DNA of 64,000 nt from Lewinellaceae bacterium. GTDB taxonomy: Bacteria > Bacteroidota > Bacteroidia > Chitinophagales > Saprospiraceae. The stretch spans positions 62,001 through 126,000 of the forward strand of contig JACJXZ010000018.1 in the NCBI GenBank assembly GCA_020636375.1, given 5' to 3'. The notes beneath the pieces were generated by a model, which worked only from the letters and a program-made list of their open reading frames with translations, searched no databases and was not told the DNA's origin. Of this stretch, positions 26,061-33,201 are shown piece after piece. The position numbers and the translations under genes were made by a program. Numbering within the stretch: the first letter of the stretch is position 1; each line of letters starts with the position of its first letter.

Positions 26061-27152
26061 CTACCCCGCCACATCCGCGCGGTTCATCACCTTTTCCTGG
26101 TGGTTGATGGATTCCTGATGGACAGCTTTGAGGAAATGGGAAATAAACTCTTCGCTGAGGCCCCGGGTCTGCCCTTTGGCCACGCCCCGCTCCAGGATTT
26201 CGTTCCAGCGGGTGGTTTGGAGGATGGCGATGTTGTTGCGCTTCTTGTATTCGCCGATGCGTTCGGCCACCTTCATGCGGGCGCTCAGCAGGTTGAGCAG
26301 TTCCTCGTCGATCTCGTCGATCTCATGGCGCAGGTGTTCCAGGTTTTCCAGGAATTCCATATCGTCGGTAGTCGGCTGGCGGAAAACGAGGCGCTGCATC
26401 AGTTCCCGGTACCGGGCCGGGGTGATCTGCTGTTCGGCATCGCTCCAGGCGTTGTCCGGATCCGGGTGGATCTCGGTCATCAGGCCGTTGAAGTTGAGGT
26501 CCATCGCCTTCTGGGCCACGGCGTGGAGGGTGTCGCGGCGGCCGCAGATGTGGCTGTTGTCGCAGAGGATGGGCAGGCCCGGGAACTGGCGCTTGAGCTC
26601 GATGGGGATCTGCCAGCGGGGAACGTTGCGGTATTTGGTGTCGCCATGGTAGGAAAACCCCCGGTGGATAACCCCGATCCGGGTGATGCCGGCCTTGTAG
26701 ATGCGCTCGATGGCGCCGATCCACAGCTTGAGGTCCGGGTTGACCGGGTTTTTGATGAGGACGGGGATGTCGACGCCCTTCAGGGCATCGGCCACCTCCT
26801 GGACGGAAAAGGGGTTGACGGTGGTGCGGGCCCCCAGCCACACGACGTCGACGCCGTATTTCAGGGCTTCGAACACGTGCTGGGTGTTGGCCACCTCGGT
26901 CGTCACCTTCATGCCCGTCTCATCCTTGACCCGCCGAAGCCAGGCCAGGCCTTGCGTGCCGACACCTTCAAAAGCATTGGGCCGGGTGCGGGGCTTCCAG
27001 ATGCCGGCACGGAAAAGGTCTACCTGCTGCCCGGCCAGCTGGCGGGCCGTTTCCATAACCTGTTCTTCCGTTTCGGCGCTACAGGGCCCGGCGATGATCA
27101 GGGGGTCGTTGGGGGTTTTGCCGTCCAGGATGGGGCGAAAAGTCATTTCCAT
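26061..27152 (-). CDS. bifunctional 3-deoxy-7-phosphoheptulonate synthase / chorismate mutase type II
   Basis: The N-terminal 260 residues are a class I-beta (AroF/KdsA-like) DAHP synthase, which condenses PEP and erythrose 4-phosphate at the entry of the shikimate pathway. It carries IIAGPCSAE, FRAGIWKPRTRPNAFEGVG and VIHRGFSYHG. The C-terminal 90 residues (LENLEHLRHEIDEIDEELLN, then RMKVAERIGEYKK) are an AroQ-type chorismate mutase, making prephenate. This fusion order is common in Bacteroidota, where the mutase can serve as an allosteric part. It is the last gene of the Phe/Tyr operon, 19 nt after tyrA. Confidence 0.94.
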   Translation of the reverse strand: MEMTFRPILDGKTPNDPLIIAGPCSAETEEQVMETARQLAGQQVDLFRAGIWKPRTRPNAFEGVGTQGLAWLRRVKDETGMKVTTEVANTQHVFEALKYGVDVVWLGARTTVNPFSVQEVADALKGVDIPVLIKNPVNPDLKLWIGAIERIYKAGITRIGVIHRGFSYHGDTKYRNVPRWQIPIELKRQFPGLPILCDNSHICGRRDTLHAVAQKAMDLNFNGLMTEIHPDPDNAWSDAEQQITPARYRELMQRLVFRQPTTDDMEFLENLEHLRHEIDEIDEELLNLLSARMKVAERIGEYKKRNNIAILQTTRWNEILERGVAKGQTRGLSEEFISHFLKAVHQESINHQEKVMNRADVAG

Positions 27153-27171
27153 GTCGATGTTATTTTTCTGT

Positions 27172-28019
27172 TTAACTTTTAAGTATTCTTCTAATCTGAT
27201 TAGCGTCCTGTATCAGTTGATAGAACGTTTCGAAATCCTTTTTAATGAGCAGGCTCCGGAACTGCGCCAGTTGGTTGATGTGCTCGTCGAGCACGTCGAA
27301 GCGCGTTGTCCCGGTTCTGCCGGAAAATGGGCACCCACATATCCGGCGAGGCTCTTGGTACCAGGCGGACGGTTGAGCTGAACCCGCCGCTGGCCAGCTC
27401 GAAGATGCGGCTTTCGTCCTTCTCCTTGGTAAGCACCGTCAGCGCCAGGGCGAAGGAGCTGATGTGGGAGATATGGGAAACGTATACCAGCGCACGTCGT
27501 GCGACAGCCGGTCCAGGCACACTATGCGCATCGGGATAGAGCGGTAGAGCCGCTCACCAGTTTCACGGCGTCCGGGTCGCTGTCGTCCACGTCGACCAGC
27601 ACCGTGCACTTCTGATCGAACAGGTTGGGGATGGCTGCTTCCGGGCCGGAATGTTCAGTGCCGGCCATGGGGTGGGTAGCAACGTAACGCCCCCGGTTGG
27701 GATGGCGCTGAACGGCCTCCAGCAGGCGCTCCTTGGTGGAGCCGACATCGATGACGGTTTGCTTGCCGTTCACCTGGCCCAGTATGCGGGGCAGGAGCTC
27801 CAGCATGGCGTCGGCCGGCGTAGCCAGCACGATGACATCTGCGGCGGCGACGCCTTCTTCCAGCCCCATATCCTCGTCGATCAGCCGGCGGCGGACGGCC
27901 TTGTCCAGGTTATCCCGGCTGGCGTCCACCCCGATGATGCGCCGGGCAAAGCCGTTCTCCTTCAGGGTGATGGCAAGGGAGCCGCCGATGAGGCCAATGC
28001 CGATGATAGTGATGGTCAT
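27172..28019 (-). pseudogene. tyrA: prephenate dehydrogenase TyrA, interrupted by three frameshifts
   Basis: The first 155 or so codons are normal. The NAD-binding motif is IIGIGLIGGS and the catalytic His is in ATHPMAGTEHSG. Near 27550 the frame shifts by one base; the expected RLYRSIPMRIVCLDRLSHD continues in another frame. It shifts again near 27497 (LVYVSHISHISSFALALTVL) and a third time near 27305 (FDVLDEHINQLAQFRSLLIK), ending with TAA at 27172. All segments match the family in order, so the gene is whole except for small indels. Either the sequence has errors here or tyrA is recently inactivated. Confidence 0.8.
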
Positions 28020-28020
28020 G

Positions 28021-28111
28021 ATGGTATTGCGGTGTTGCGGTGTTATGGTGTTGCGGTATTATGGTATTATGGTATTGCGGTGTTGTGGTGTTGCGGTGTT
28101 ATGGTGTTGCG
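28021..28111 (-). repeat. octamer array overlapping the aminotransferase stop codon
   Basis: Units GGTGTTGC, GGTGTTAT, GGTATTAT and GGTATTGC (plus strand) alternate with a period of 8, starting 2 nt from the tyrA start. The minus-strand aminotransferase gene ends inside the array (stop at 28099-28101), so its last residues are array-encoded. Confidence 0.85.
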
Positions 28112-29319
28112 GGCTTTCCTTTATGTTGCGGGGTTCTCGTTTTTATCCTCCTGATCGCCTCCTCGTACAGTGCGCCGTCGCTGCACAGAGAAATGCGAAT
28201 ATACTGGTCCCCCTGCGAGCCGAAGATGCCGCCTGGCGTGAGGAAAACGTGGTGATTATAGAGCACCTCGTCTGAGAGTTCGTATCCGCTGGCGTAGCGA
28301 TCCGGGACTTTTGCCCAGACGAACATGCCCACCTGGTTTTTATCATAACGGCATTCCAGCAGGTCCAGCAATTGAAACACCGATTCCCGGCGTTCGCCGT
28401 AAACCGCGTTGAGCGAGGCGTACCACTCCGGGGGGCTTTGCAGGGCCTTCACGGCGGCCAGCTGCACCGGTTTGAACATGCCGGAATCCATATTGCTTTT
28501 GAAGCGGAGGACGACCTTGAGGTAGTCCTCCCGCCCGGCGAGCATGCCGATCCGCCAGCCGGCCATGTTGTGGGCCTTGCTCAGGGAGTTCAGCTCCAGG
28601 GCCACTTCCCGGGCGCCGGGAACGCTGAGGATGCTGCGCTGCTCCCGGTTCAGGATGAAGGCATAGGGGTTGTCGTTGATCACCAGGATGCGGTGGCGGC
28701 GGGCAAAGGCAACCAGCTCTTCCAGGAAAGATTGCGGCGCCGGCGTCCCCGTCGGCATATTGGGATAGTTGGCCCACATGACCTTCACGCGGCTGAGGTC
28801 CTGCCGCCCCAGGGCTTCCAGGTCGGGCATCCACCCCAGGCTTTCCTCCAGTGGGTATTCGCGGACCGTCGCGCCGGCCAGGTTGGAGACGGCGCGGTAG
28901 GCCGGGTATCCGGGATTGGGGACGAGGGCTTCGTCGCCCTCCTCGAGGAAAGACATGGCAATGTGCATCAGCCCTTCTTTGGATCCCATCAACGGCAACA
29001 CCTCTCCCTCCGGGTCGAGCGGCGTGCCGAACCATTGGGCGTACCAACCGGCAAAGGCCTGCCGCAGTTCGGGGATGCCGGCGTAGCTCTGGTATCCGTG
29101 TACGTCGTTATTGCCAAGCCAGCCGGAAAGCTCGTCCACCACTTCCTGGGCGGGCGGCAGGTCGGGGCTTCCGATGCCGAGGTTGAGCACCGGCTTGCCT
29201 TCGGCCCGCATCCGGGCGATCTCCCGGAGCTTCATGGAAAAATAGTATTCCTTGACCTCTCCCAGCCGGCTGGCGGGCCGGATGATCAGGTCGTTTTGGA
29301 TGGTCGTTGGCTTGGTCAT
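28099..29319 (-). CDS. PLP-dependent aminotransferase class I/II (aromatic operon)
   Basis: The 406-residue enzyme has the fold-type I core. NPGYPAYRAVSNLAG binds substrate, VMWANYPNMPTGTPA contains the Asn/Pro pair, and INDNPYAFIL contains the PLP-contacting Asp/Tyr equivalents. The Schiff-base Lys lies in LNSLSKAHNMAGWRIG, and the final Arg region is IRISLC. Within this operon it most likely transaminates phenylpyruvate and 4-hydroxyphenylpyruvate (or prephenate). The ATG at 29319 is chosen since upstream codons are heptamer repeat. Its last residues before the stop run into an octamer array. Confidence 0.9.
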   Translation of the reverse strand: MTKPTTIQNDLIIRPASRLGEVKEYYFSMKLREIARMRAEGKPVLNLGIGSPDLPPAQEVVDELSGWLGNNDVHGYQSYAGIPELRQAFAGWYAQWFGTPLDPEGEVLPLMGSKEGLMHIAMSFLEEGDEALVPNPGYPAYRAVSNLAGATVREYPLEESLGWMPDLEALGRQDLSRVKVMWANYPNMPTGTPAPQSFLEELVAFARRHRILVINDNPYAFILNREQRSILSVPGAREVALELNSLSKAHNMAGWRIGMLAGREDYLKVVLRFKSNMDSGMFKPVQLAAVKALQSPPEWYASLNAVYGERRESVFQLLDLLECRYDKNQVGMFVWAKVPDRYASGYELSDEVLYNHHVFLTPGGIFGSQGDQYIRISLCSDGALYEEAIRRIKTRTPQHKGKPATP

Positions 29320-29322
29320 GGC

Positions 29323-29450
29323 GTTGGTTGTTGGTTGTTGGTTGTTGGTTTGTTGGTTGTCCTGACGAATGCTGCGCATTGTCAGGATGCTGTCCGCAAG
29401 CGTCAGCATTTGTTGTTGGTTGTTGGTTGCCCTAACCAACAACCAACAAC
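29323..29450. repeat. heptamer arrays and stacked hairpins between pheA and aminotransferase
   Basis: Plus-strand units GGTTGTT/TTGGTTG run from 29323 to about 29363. A hairpin (CCTGACGAATGC with GCATTGTCAGG) and a second (ATGCTG with CAGCAT) follow. From 29412 to 29450 the heptamers form a perfect 17-bp stem, GTTGTTGGTTGTTGGTT (29412-29428) with its complement at 29434-29450. The last hairpin is 14 nt past the pheA stop codon on the minus strand, so it could slow or end transcription there. Confidence 0.8.
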
Positions 29451-29463
29451 TAATAACGGGCTA

Positions 29464-30351
29464 CTACTCCTCAAAATGCTCTCCCTTCCGGTACACCCCC
29501 AGCACCCGCAGGTTGTGGGTCAGGGGCAGGATGGCCTCGATGGCCTGCCGGTGGCTCACGGCGCCTTCCGTTACGAAATCCAGGAAAAAGAGGTATTCCC
29601 AGGGGCGGCCGATGATAGGGGCCGACTGTATTTTCGTCAGGTTGACGTTGTAGGCGGCCAGTACGGCCAGCACCTTATAGAGGCTGCCCACCGTGTGGTC
29701 GACAGCAAAAGAGAGGGATACTTTTTCGGCATCCTGATCCGGTTCCGGGTTGTCGCCCCGCAGGACCAGGAAGCGGGTGTGGTTTTTCTTGTTGGTCTCT
29801 ATGCTTTCGGCCAGGACTTCCATGTCGTACAGCTCGGCTGCCAGGGTGCTGGCGATGGCGCCGATGCCTTCAAGGTTTTTTTCCCGGATGTTGCGCGCGC
29901 TCCAGGCCGTATCTGCCGTCTCTACCAGGTGGATTTTCGGGTAGCGGGCAAAAAACGCCCGGCATTGTTCAATAGCGATGGGGTGGGAATGCACCTCGCG
30001 CAGGTCTTCGATGCGCTGCCCGGGCAGGGCCATCAGGTTCTGTTTGATGCGCAGGTATATCTCTCCGGTGATGGAGAGCCTGGATTGGTTGAGCAGCGTA
30101 TAGTTGTGCATCAGGCTGCCGGCCAGGGTGTTCTCGATGGCCATCAGCCCGACGTCCGCCATTTCCTGCCGTTCGACCATCTCGACGAGGTCTTCGAAGG
30201 TATGGGCCGGGACGATCTCCAGGGGCGCCTCCCGGAAACAATGGCGGGCGGCAATCTCGTGGAAGGCGCCGGAGTACCCCTGGATGCTCACCCGCACCGG
30301 CGAGGCCGGCCGGGATGGAGGAATGCTGCTGTCAGTTGCGGTCGTGATCAT
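29464..30351 (-). CDS. pheA: prephenate dehydratase PheA (with ACT domain)
   Basis: The enzyme converts prephenate to phenylpyruvate, the committed step of Phe synthesis. The 295-residue protein has the PDT domain (VSIQGYSGAFHEIAAR at the start, and the active-site NKKNHTRFLVLRG with the key Thr-Arg-Phe near residue 200). A C-terminal ACT domain follows (GSLYKVLAVLAAYNVNLTKI, then QSAPIIGRPWEYLFFLDF). The classical Phe-binding motif ESRP is replaced by QSAP, so feedback may differ. No chorismate mutase is fused here; it is on the DAHP synthase. It is the first gene of the operon, under two tandem attenuators. Confidence 0.94.
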   Translation of the reverse strand: MITTATDSSIPPSRPASPVRVSIQGYSGAFHEIAARHCFREAPLEIVPAHTFEDLVEMVERQEMADVGLMAIENTLAGSLMHNYTLLNQSRLSITGEIYLRIKQNLMALPGQRIEDLREVHSHPIAIEQCRAFFARYPKIHLVETADTAWSARNIREKNLEGIGAIASTLAAELYDMEVLAESIETNKKNHTRFLVLRGDNPEPDQDAEKVSLSFAVDHTVGSLYKVLAVLAAYNVNLTKIQSAPIIGRPWEYLFFLDFVTEGAVSHRQAIEAILPLTHNLRVLGVYRKGEHFEE

Positions 30352-30369
30352 AATTTGTCGTTGTTAAAT

Positions 30370-30396
30370 GAAAAAGCCCCGGAAAACGGGGCTCTT
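30370..30396 (-). terminator. attenuator terminator 2 of the pheA operon
   Basis: On the minus strand AGCCCCG pairs with CGGGGCT (30375-30381 with 30387-30393 in plus coordinates) around a TTTTC loop, followed by TTTTT. It lies 19 nt upstream of the pheA ATG and 30 nt after the second leader peptide. Its 5' arm can instead pair with GGGGCT just after the leader stop codon. Confidence 0.88.
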
Positions 30397-30426
30397 TTTA
30401 GTCATTGAATGCAAAGAGAAGCCCCT

Positions 30427-30492
30427 TCATGGCGGACCATAAAAAAAGAAAAAGAAATAGTTTTTTTTGTTGTCTTGGCCAGGGCGCTGCAT
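30427..30492 (-). CDS. second Phe/Tyr leader peptide (21 aa)
   Basis: The frame from the ATG at 30492 to TGA at 30427 encodes a 21-residue peptide ending KKNYFFFFFYGPP. Seven consecutive codons specify Tyr or Phe (Y, five F, Y). The stop codon is followed, after one A, by GGGGCT, the same hexamer as the 3' arm of terminator 2. This is the arrangement of a ribosome-mediated attenuator: when charged tRNA-Phe/Tyr is scarce the ribosome stalls in the aromatic run and the hexamer pairs with AGCCCC of the terminator, so pheA is read. The peptide shares its ending (FYG-x-P-stop) with the first leader. Confidence 0.85.
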   Translation of the reverse strand: MQRPGQDNKKNYFFFFFYGPP

Positions 30493-30511
30493 CTTGGCAA
30501 TAGGTTTGGTC

Positions 30512-30540
30512 AAAAAAAAAGCCCCGCGAGCGGGGCTTTT
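30512..30540 (-). terminator. attenuator terminator 1 of the pheA operon
   Basis: On the minus strand AAAAGCCCCG pairs with CGGGGCTTTT around a CTCG loop, and the T-tract has nine T. It lies 42 nt downstream of the first leader peptide and 20 nt upstream of the second, so both leaders and both terminators alternate. Confidence 0.88.
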
Positions 30541-30582
30541 GAAGTTTATCTTGCAGTCAGTCGGACAAAACTCTTCAGCCCC

Positions 30583-30642
30583 TTATGGTTGGCCATAAAA
30601 GTAAAAGCTGAAAAAGTAAAAATTGTCCAATTGAACTTTCAT
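30583..30642 (-). CDS. first Phe/Tyr leader peptide (19 aa)
   Basis: The frame from the ATG at 30642 encodes MKVQLDNFYFFSFYFYGQP and ends with TAA at 30583; eight of ten residues at positions 8-16 region are Phe or Tyr. Directly after the stop codon is GGGGCTGAAG. That sequence can pair with CTTCAAAAGCCCC, which contains the 5' arm of terminator 1 (GGGGCT with AGCCCC, GAAG with CTTC, a three-A bulge). A ribosome that reaches the stop codon would cover GGGGCT and let the terminator form. A longer upstream in-frame start (30777) is rejected because the promoter lies inside it. Confidence 0.85.
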   Translation of the reverse strand: MKVQLDNFYFFSFYFYGQP

Positions 30643-30663
30643 CTCGTACGTATTTGATAGTTG

Positions 30664-30695
30664 CAAACGTAAAGATTTATTTCTTAAGGCGCAAG
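30664..30695 (-). promoter_or_regulatory. promoter of the Phe/Tyr operon
   Basis: On the minus strand CTTG (30692-30695) is followed after 20 nt by TACGTTTG (30664-30671), a good match to the Bacteroidota TTTG/TAnnTTTG promoter with normal spacing. Transcription would start near 30657, about 15 nt before the first leader peptide, giving a leader of about 306 nt to pheA. Confidence 0.7.
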
Positions 30696-30831
30696 CCAGG
30701 GTGGTTAATTTTTTATTATTTGGTCCAAAAAAATTATCAATTCGCCGAATAAGTGCGTTTTTTATAAATAGCTTCACAAAGAAAACGGCGTTTGGATTAA
30801 AAAATATAAACGAACGTTTGTTAGTGCCTTT

Positions 30832-31195
30832 TCTGCCCGCCAGGGTTCAGAGGCCGTGCCAGCGGCGCAGGGCCCATCACCGGAAACAGCGCCGGGGCCA
30901 GCGAGGCCGCTGCCGCTGCGAAAACAGCCCCACCCCAGCCACCCGGCGGCTATGGGGAACACGGATGCGATGAAAAGGTAATCCTGGCCCACAGCCCACA
31001 ACAGGGTAGCCGCCAGGGCGGCGGCCAGGGCGGCCAGGGCCAGCCGCCGCCCCCGATACTGCCTGGCGAGAGGCGCCAGCCGCCGTTTGCCGGAGGCCGC
31101 CCCCGCCCGATCCGCCAAAGCTGCCAGGCGGAGAGGGCAAACAGCGCAAAGATACCCCCCCACAAGGCCCGGGTGGCCGAAACGATCCTGCCCAT
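30832..31195 (-). pseudogene. small membrane protein with two apparent frameshifts
   Basis: From an ATG at 31195 the frame reads MGRIVSATRALWGGIFALFA and a Trp/Leu-rich helix. Near 31097 the protein-like signal moves to another frame (ASGKRRLAPLARQYRGRRLA, then a long Ala/Leu helix and VGQDYLFIASVFPIAAGWLG). Near 30930 it moves to the third frame (SLAPALFPVMGPAPLARPLN), ending at TAA near 30832. The joined product would be about 120 residues with three to four membrane helices. No family is recognised. It starts 2 nt from the GNAT stop and is probably in its operon. Confidence 0.45.
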
Positions 31196-31197
31196 GC

Positions 31198-31737
31198 CTA
31201 AGGGGTGAGAAAATATACAACCAGGCCGCTTTCTGCTGCCCCGGGCGTTTGTCGAAAGGCAGCGCCGGGCTGAAATCCGGTCCTTTTCAATAAGGCCAGG
31301 GAACGGACATTATCCGCCCTGGACAATGCTTTTATAGCTTCGAGCTTCAGAGCCTGGAAACCATAAGCTGATACTGTTTCGATAGCCTCCGGCATGAAGC
31401 CCTGCCCCTGGCAGGCCGGGCTGAGTTCGTAGCCGATCTCCGCCTGTACCCTGTCTGCCGTGAAATTCCACAGACAGATCGTACCGATCAGAGCATCGCT
31501 GCCCTTCCGGGTGATGGCCCAGTAGCAGCATTCCCGGTTTGCGATCCCTTTGTTGATCTTTTCGATGAACGACCGGGCTTCTGCCAGCGTTATGGCGCCG
31601 GACCTGGCAATGAACTCATTTACCCGGGGGTCGGAGCGGAGCTGCCTGATTTCCGGTGCGTCCCGAAGCTCCAACTGCCGCAGCGACAAGCGGCCGGTGA
31701 ACAGGCGGGGCAACGGAGAGGAATTGTTTTCGCGCAT
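31198..31737 (-). CDS. GNAT N-acetyltransferase (RimJ/RimL-like)
   Basis: The 179-residue protein has the RimJ/RimL layout. It starts RLFTGRLSLRQLELRDAPEI, followed by AITRKGSDALIGTICLWNF. The acetyl-CoA loop is in ELSPACQGQGFMPEAIETVS (motif Q-x-x-G-x-G/A reduced to QGQGF), and the terminal block is NVRSLALLKRTGFQ. Such enzymes acetylate ribosomal-protein N-termini, amino acids or small amines; the substrate is not predictable. The ATG at 31737 is chosen over one 10 codons upstream, since the family match begins close to it. Confidence 0.87.
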   Translation of the reverse strand: MRENNSSPLPRLFTGRLSLRQLELRDAPEIRQLRSDPRVNEFIARSGAITLAEARSFIEKINKGIANRECCYWAITRKGSDALIGTICLWNFTADRVQAEIGYELSPACQGQGFMPEAIETVSAYGFQALKLEAIKALSRADNVRSLALLKRTGFQPGAAFRQTPGAAESGLVVYFLTP

Positions 31738-31759
31738 GATGTGGTGTTTATAATGCAGG

Positions 31760-31925
31760 GTGGGCATAAAAATGCCTGAAATGTTCCGCCTTCATCAGAG
31801 CAGGCAGCCTTGCGATCAAGATGATCGCGACACGAATACGGAGTGGGCATAAAAATGCCTGAAACGTTCCGCCTTCATCAGAGCAGGCAGCCTTGCGATC
31901 AAGATGATCGCGGCACGAATGCGGT
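31760..31925. repeat. 83-bp direct tandem duplication with internal hairpin
   Basis: Two adjacent copies (31760-31842 and 31843-31925) begin GTGGGCATAAAAATGCCTG and differ at only a few positions. Each contains GCGATC-AAGAT-GATCGC, a short hairpin (31812-31828 and 31895-31911). The copies fill the gap between the GNAT start and the TPR-protein stop, and the second ends 11 nt before that stop codon. No gene is seen in them. Confidence 0.9.
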
Positions 31926-31935
31926 GCCTTGTGCC

Positions 31936-33120
31936 CTACCCCCCGGCTACTTTGCTTTCCAGTATCCGCTTGTTCTCCCGCATAGCTGCCGTCGAAAACC
32001 GCACGTTTTCTGCGTTCATGACCATGTCGTAATCAAACAACTGCTCGTTCAGTATGGCGGAGCTGTCGTTGTTTTCGATCGCCCGGCTTAAGCTTTTGGC
32101 GCTTTCGGCGCTCCGGTCAAAGAAGCTGTGGGCAAAGGCCAGGTTGAGGTAAGCGTAGGTCTGGTTCCGGTTTTTGTTGGTCGACTCTTCGGCAAGCAGG
32201 ATAGTCTCCTCAAAATACCTTCCGGCCTCTTTGGTTTTTCCCATCATCAGCAGCGTCTTGGCAATCCCGCAGGTTGAAGAATCGTTCCGGTTGATGTTCA
32301 GGGAGCTCTCAAAGGTATTTTTAGCCTTTTGGTATTCTCCTTTTTTCAGGTAGGCAAAGCCCAGCCCGTTGTAGATGGTCGTCTTTTTTTCGATCTCCGC
32401 CGCTTTGGTCAATGCCTCGATCGCCAGGTCGTATTCGCCCAGGCGGCGGTAGTTTTCGCCTTTCAGGTAATAGGCAAAGTGGGGGCGGTCGTCCAGCTCG
32501 ATGGCCTTGTTGAGGATTTGGTTGCCCTCCAGGTATTTGCCCTGGGAAAAGCAGGTCCGCGCCAGGTAGCAATTAGCCATATAGTCGTTGGGAAACAATT
32601 TTAACGCCTCCCGGAACTCCGTCTCCGCCAGAAAGCTGTTGCCCTGCCGGAAATTCCTTATTCCGGAATTCAGGGAGTAAATAGCTTTGAGATAGGATTT
32701 GCTCTCGGATTCGATCTTTTCGATGATCGCCGCCGTGTTTTTCTGGCTGGCTTCCTTGAAACTCTCAATTTCCTTCAGCTCCGCATCCAGCCGTTGGCGC
32801 AGGTCCAGCAACTCCTTTTTGGTTTTGGAAATCTGGCTCAGCTCCCGGATTCCGATAACGGCGGCAATCAGGAAGATCAGCGTGATGGCGCCGAAGATCA
32901 TGGCCGTCCAGTCGACGACGGACTGGGAAAACTGCAGGGCCGTTTCGCTGTTCTGCGTGATCAGCTGGTTCTGCAGCTCGATGTTTTCCAGCTTTTTTTC
33001 CAGCAGGCCGAACCGTTCCGGGAGAGATCTCGCTTCGGTTGGATCGATAATGGTGTCATTGGAGAAACAACCTATTGAAATAAGGGAAAGGAACAGCACA
33101 GCGAGGGCTTGTTTACTCAT
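31936..33120 (-). CDS. membrane-anchored TPR protein
   Basis: The 394-residue protein begins with a signal-like helix (MSKQALAVLFLSLISIGCFS; the Cys could be lipidated but the box is weak). Next come a coiled-coil segment (about residues 35-65), a transmembrane helix (WTAMIFGAITLIFLIAAVIG) and a second coiled coil (about residues 95-140). Six or so tetratricopeptide repeats fill residues 150-390, e.g. AETEFREALKLFPNDYMANC and LGFAYLKKGEYQKAKNTFES. It is probably an envelope scaffold. No partner is obvious from the neighbours. Confidence 0.82.
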   Translation of the reverse strand: MSKQALAVLFLSLISIGCFSNDTIIDPTEARSLPERFGLLEKKLENIELQNQLITQNSETALQFSQSVVDWTAMIFGAITLIFLIAAVIGIRELSQISKTKKELLDLRQRLDAELKEIESFKEASQKNTAAIIEKIESESKSYLKAIYSLNSGIRNFRQGNSFLAETEFREALKLFPNDYMANCYLARTCFSQGKYLEGNQILNKAIELDDRPHFAYYLKGENYRRLGEYDLAIEALTKAAEIEKKTTIYNGLGFAYLKKGEYQKAKNTFESSLNINRNDSSTCGIAKTLLMMGKTKEAGRYFEETILLAEESTNKNRNQTYAYLNLAFAHSFFDRSAESAKSLSRAIENNDSSAILNEQLFDYDMVMNAENVRFSTAAMRENKRILESKVAGG

Positions 33121-33201
33121 GGCCTGAAAGTAAGTTAGTTGCCAATAACTGAAATACGCTTCACGCTACTTTCTCCGGCGAAAACGGCAGTCCCGGCAGT
33201 C

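Noticed and set aside
30643..30777. Longer version of the first leader frame (64 residues, starting MKLFIKN)
   Set aside because: The promoter at 30664-30695 lies inside it, so the transcript would start after that ATG. The 19-residue peptide is the right size for a leader.
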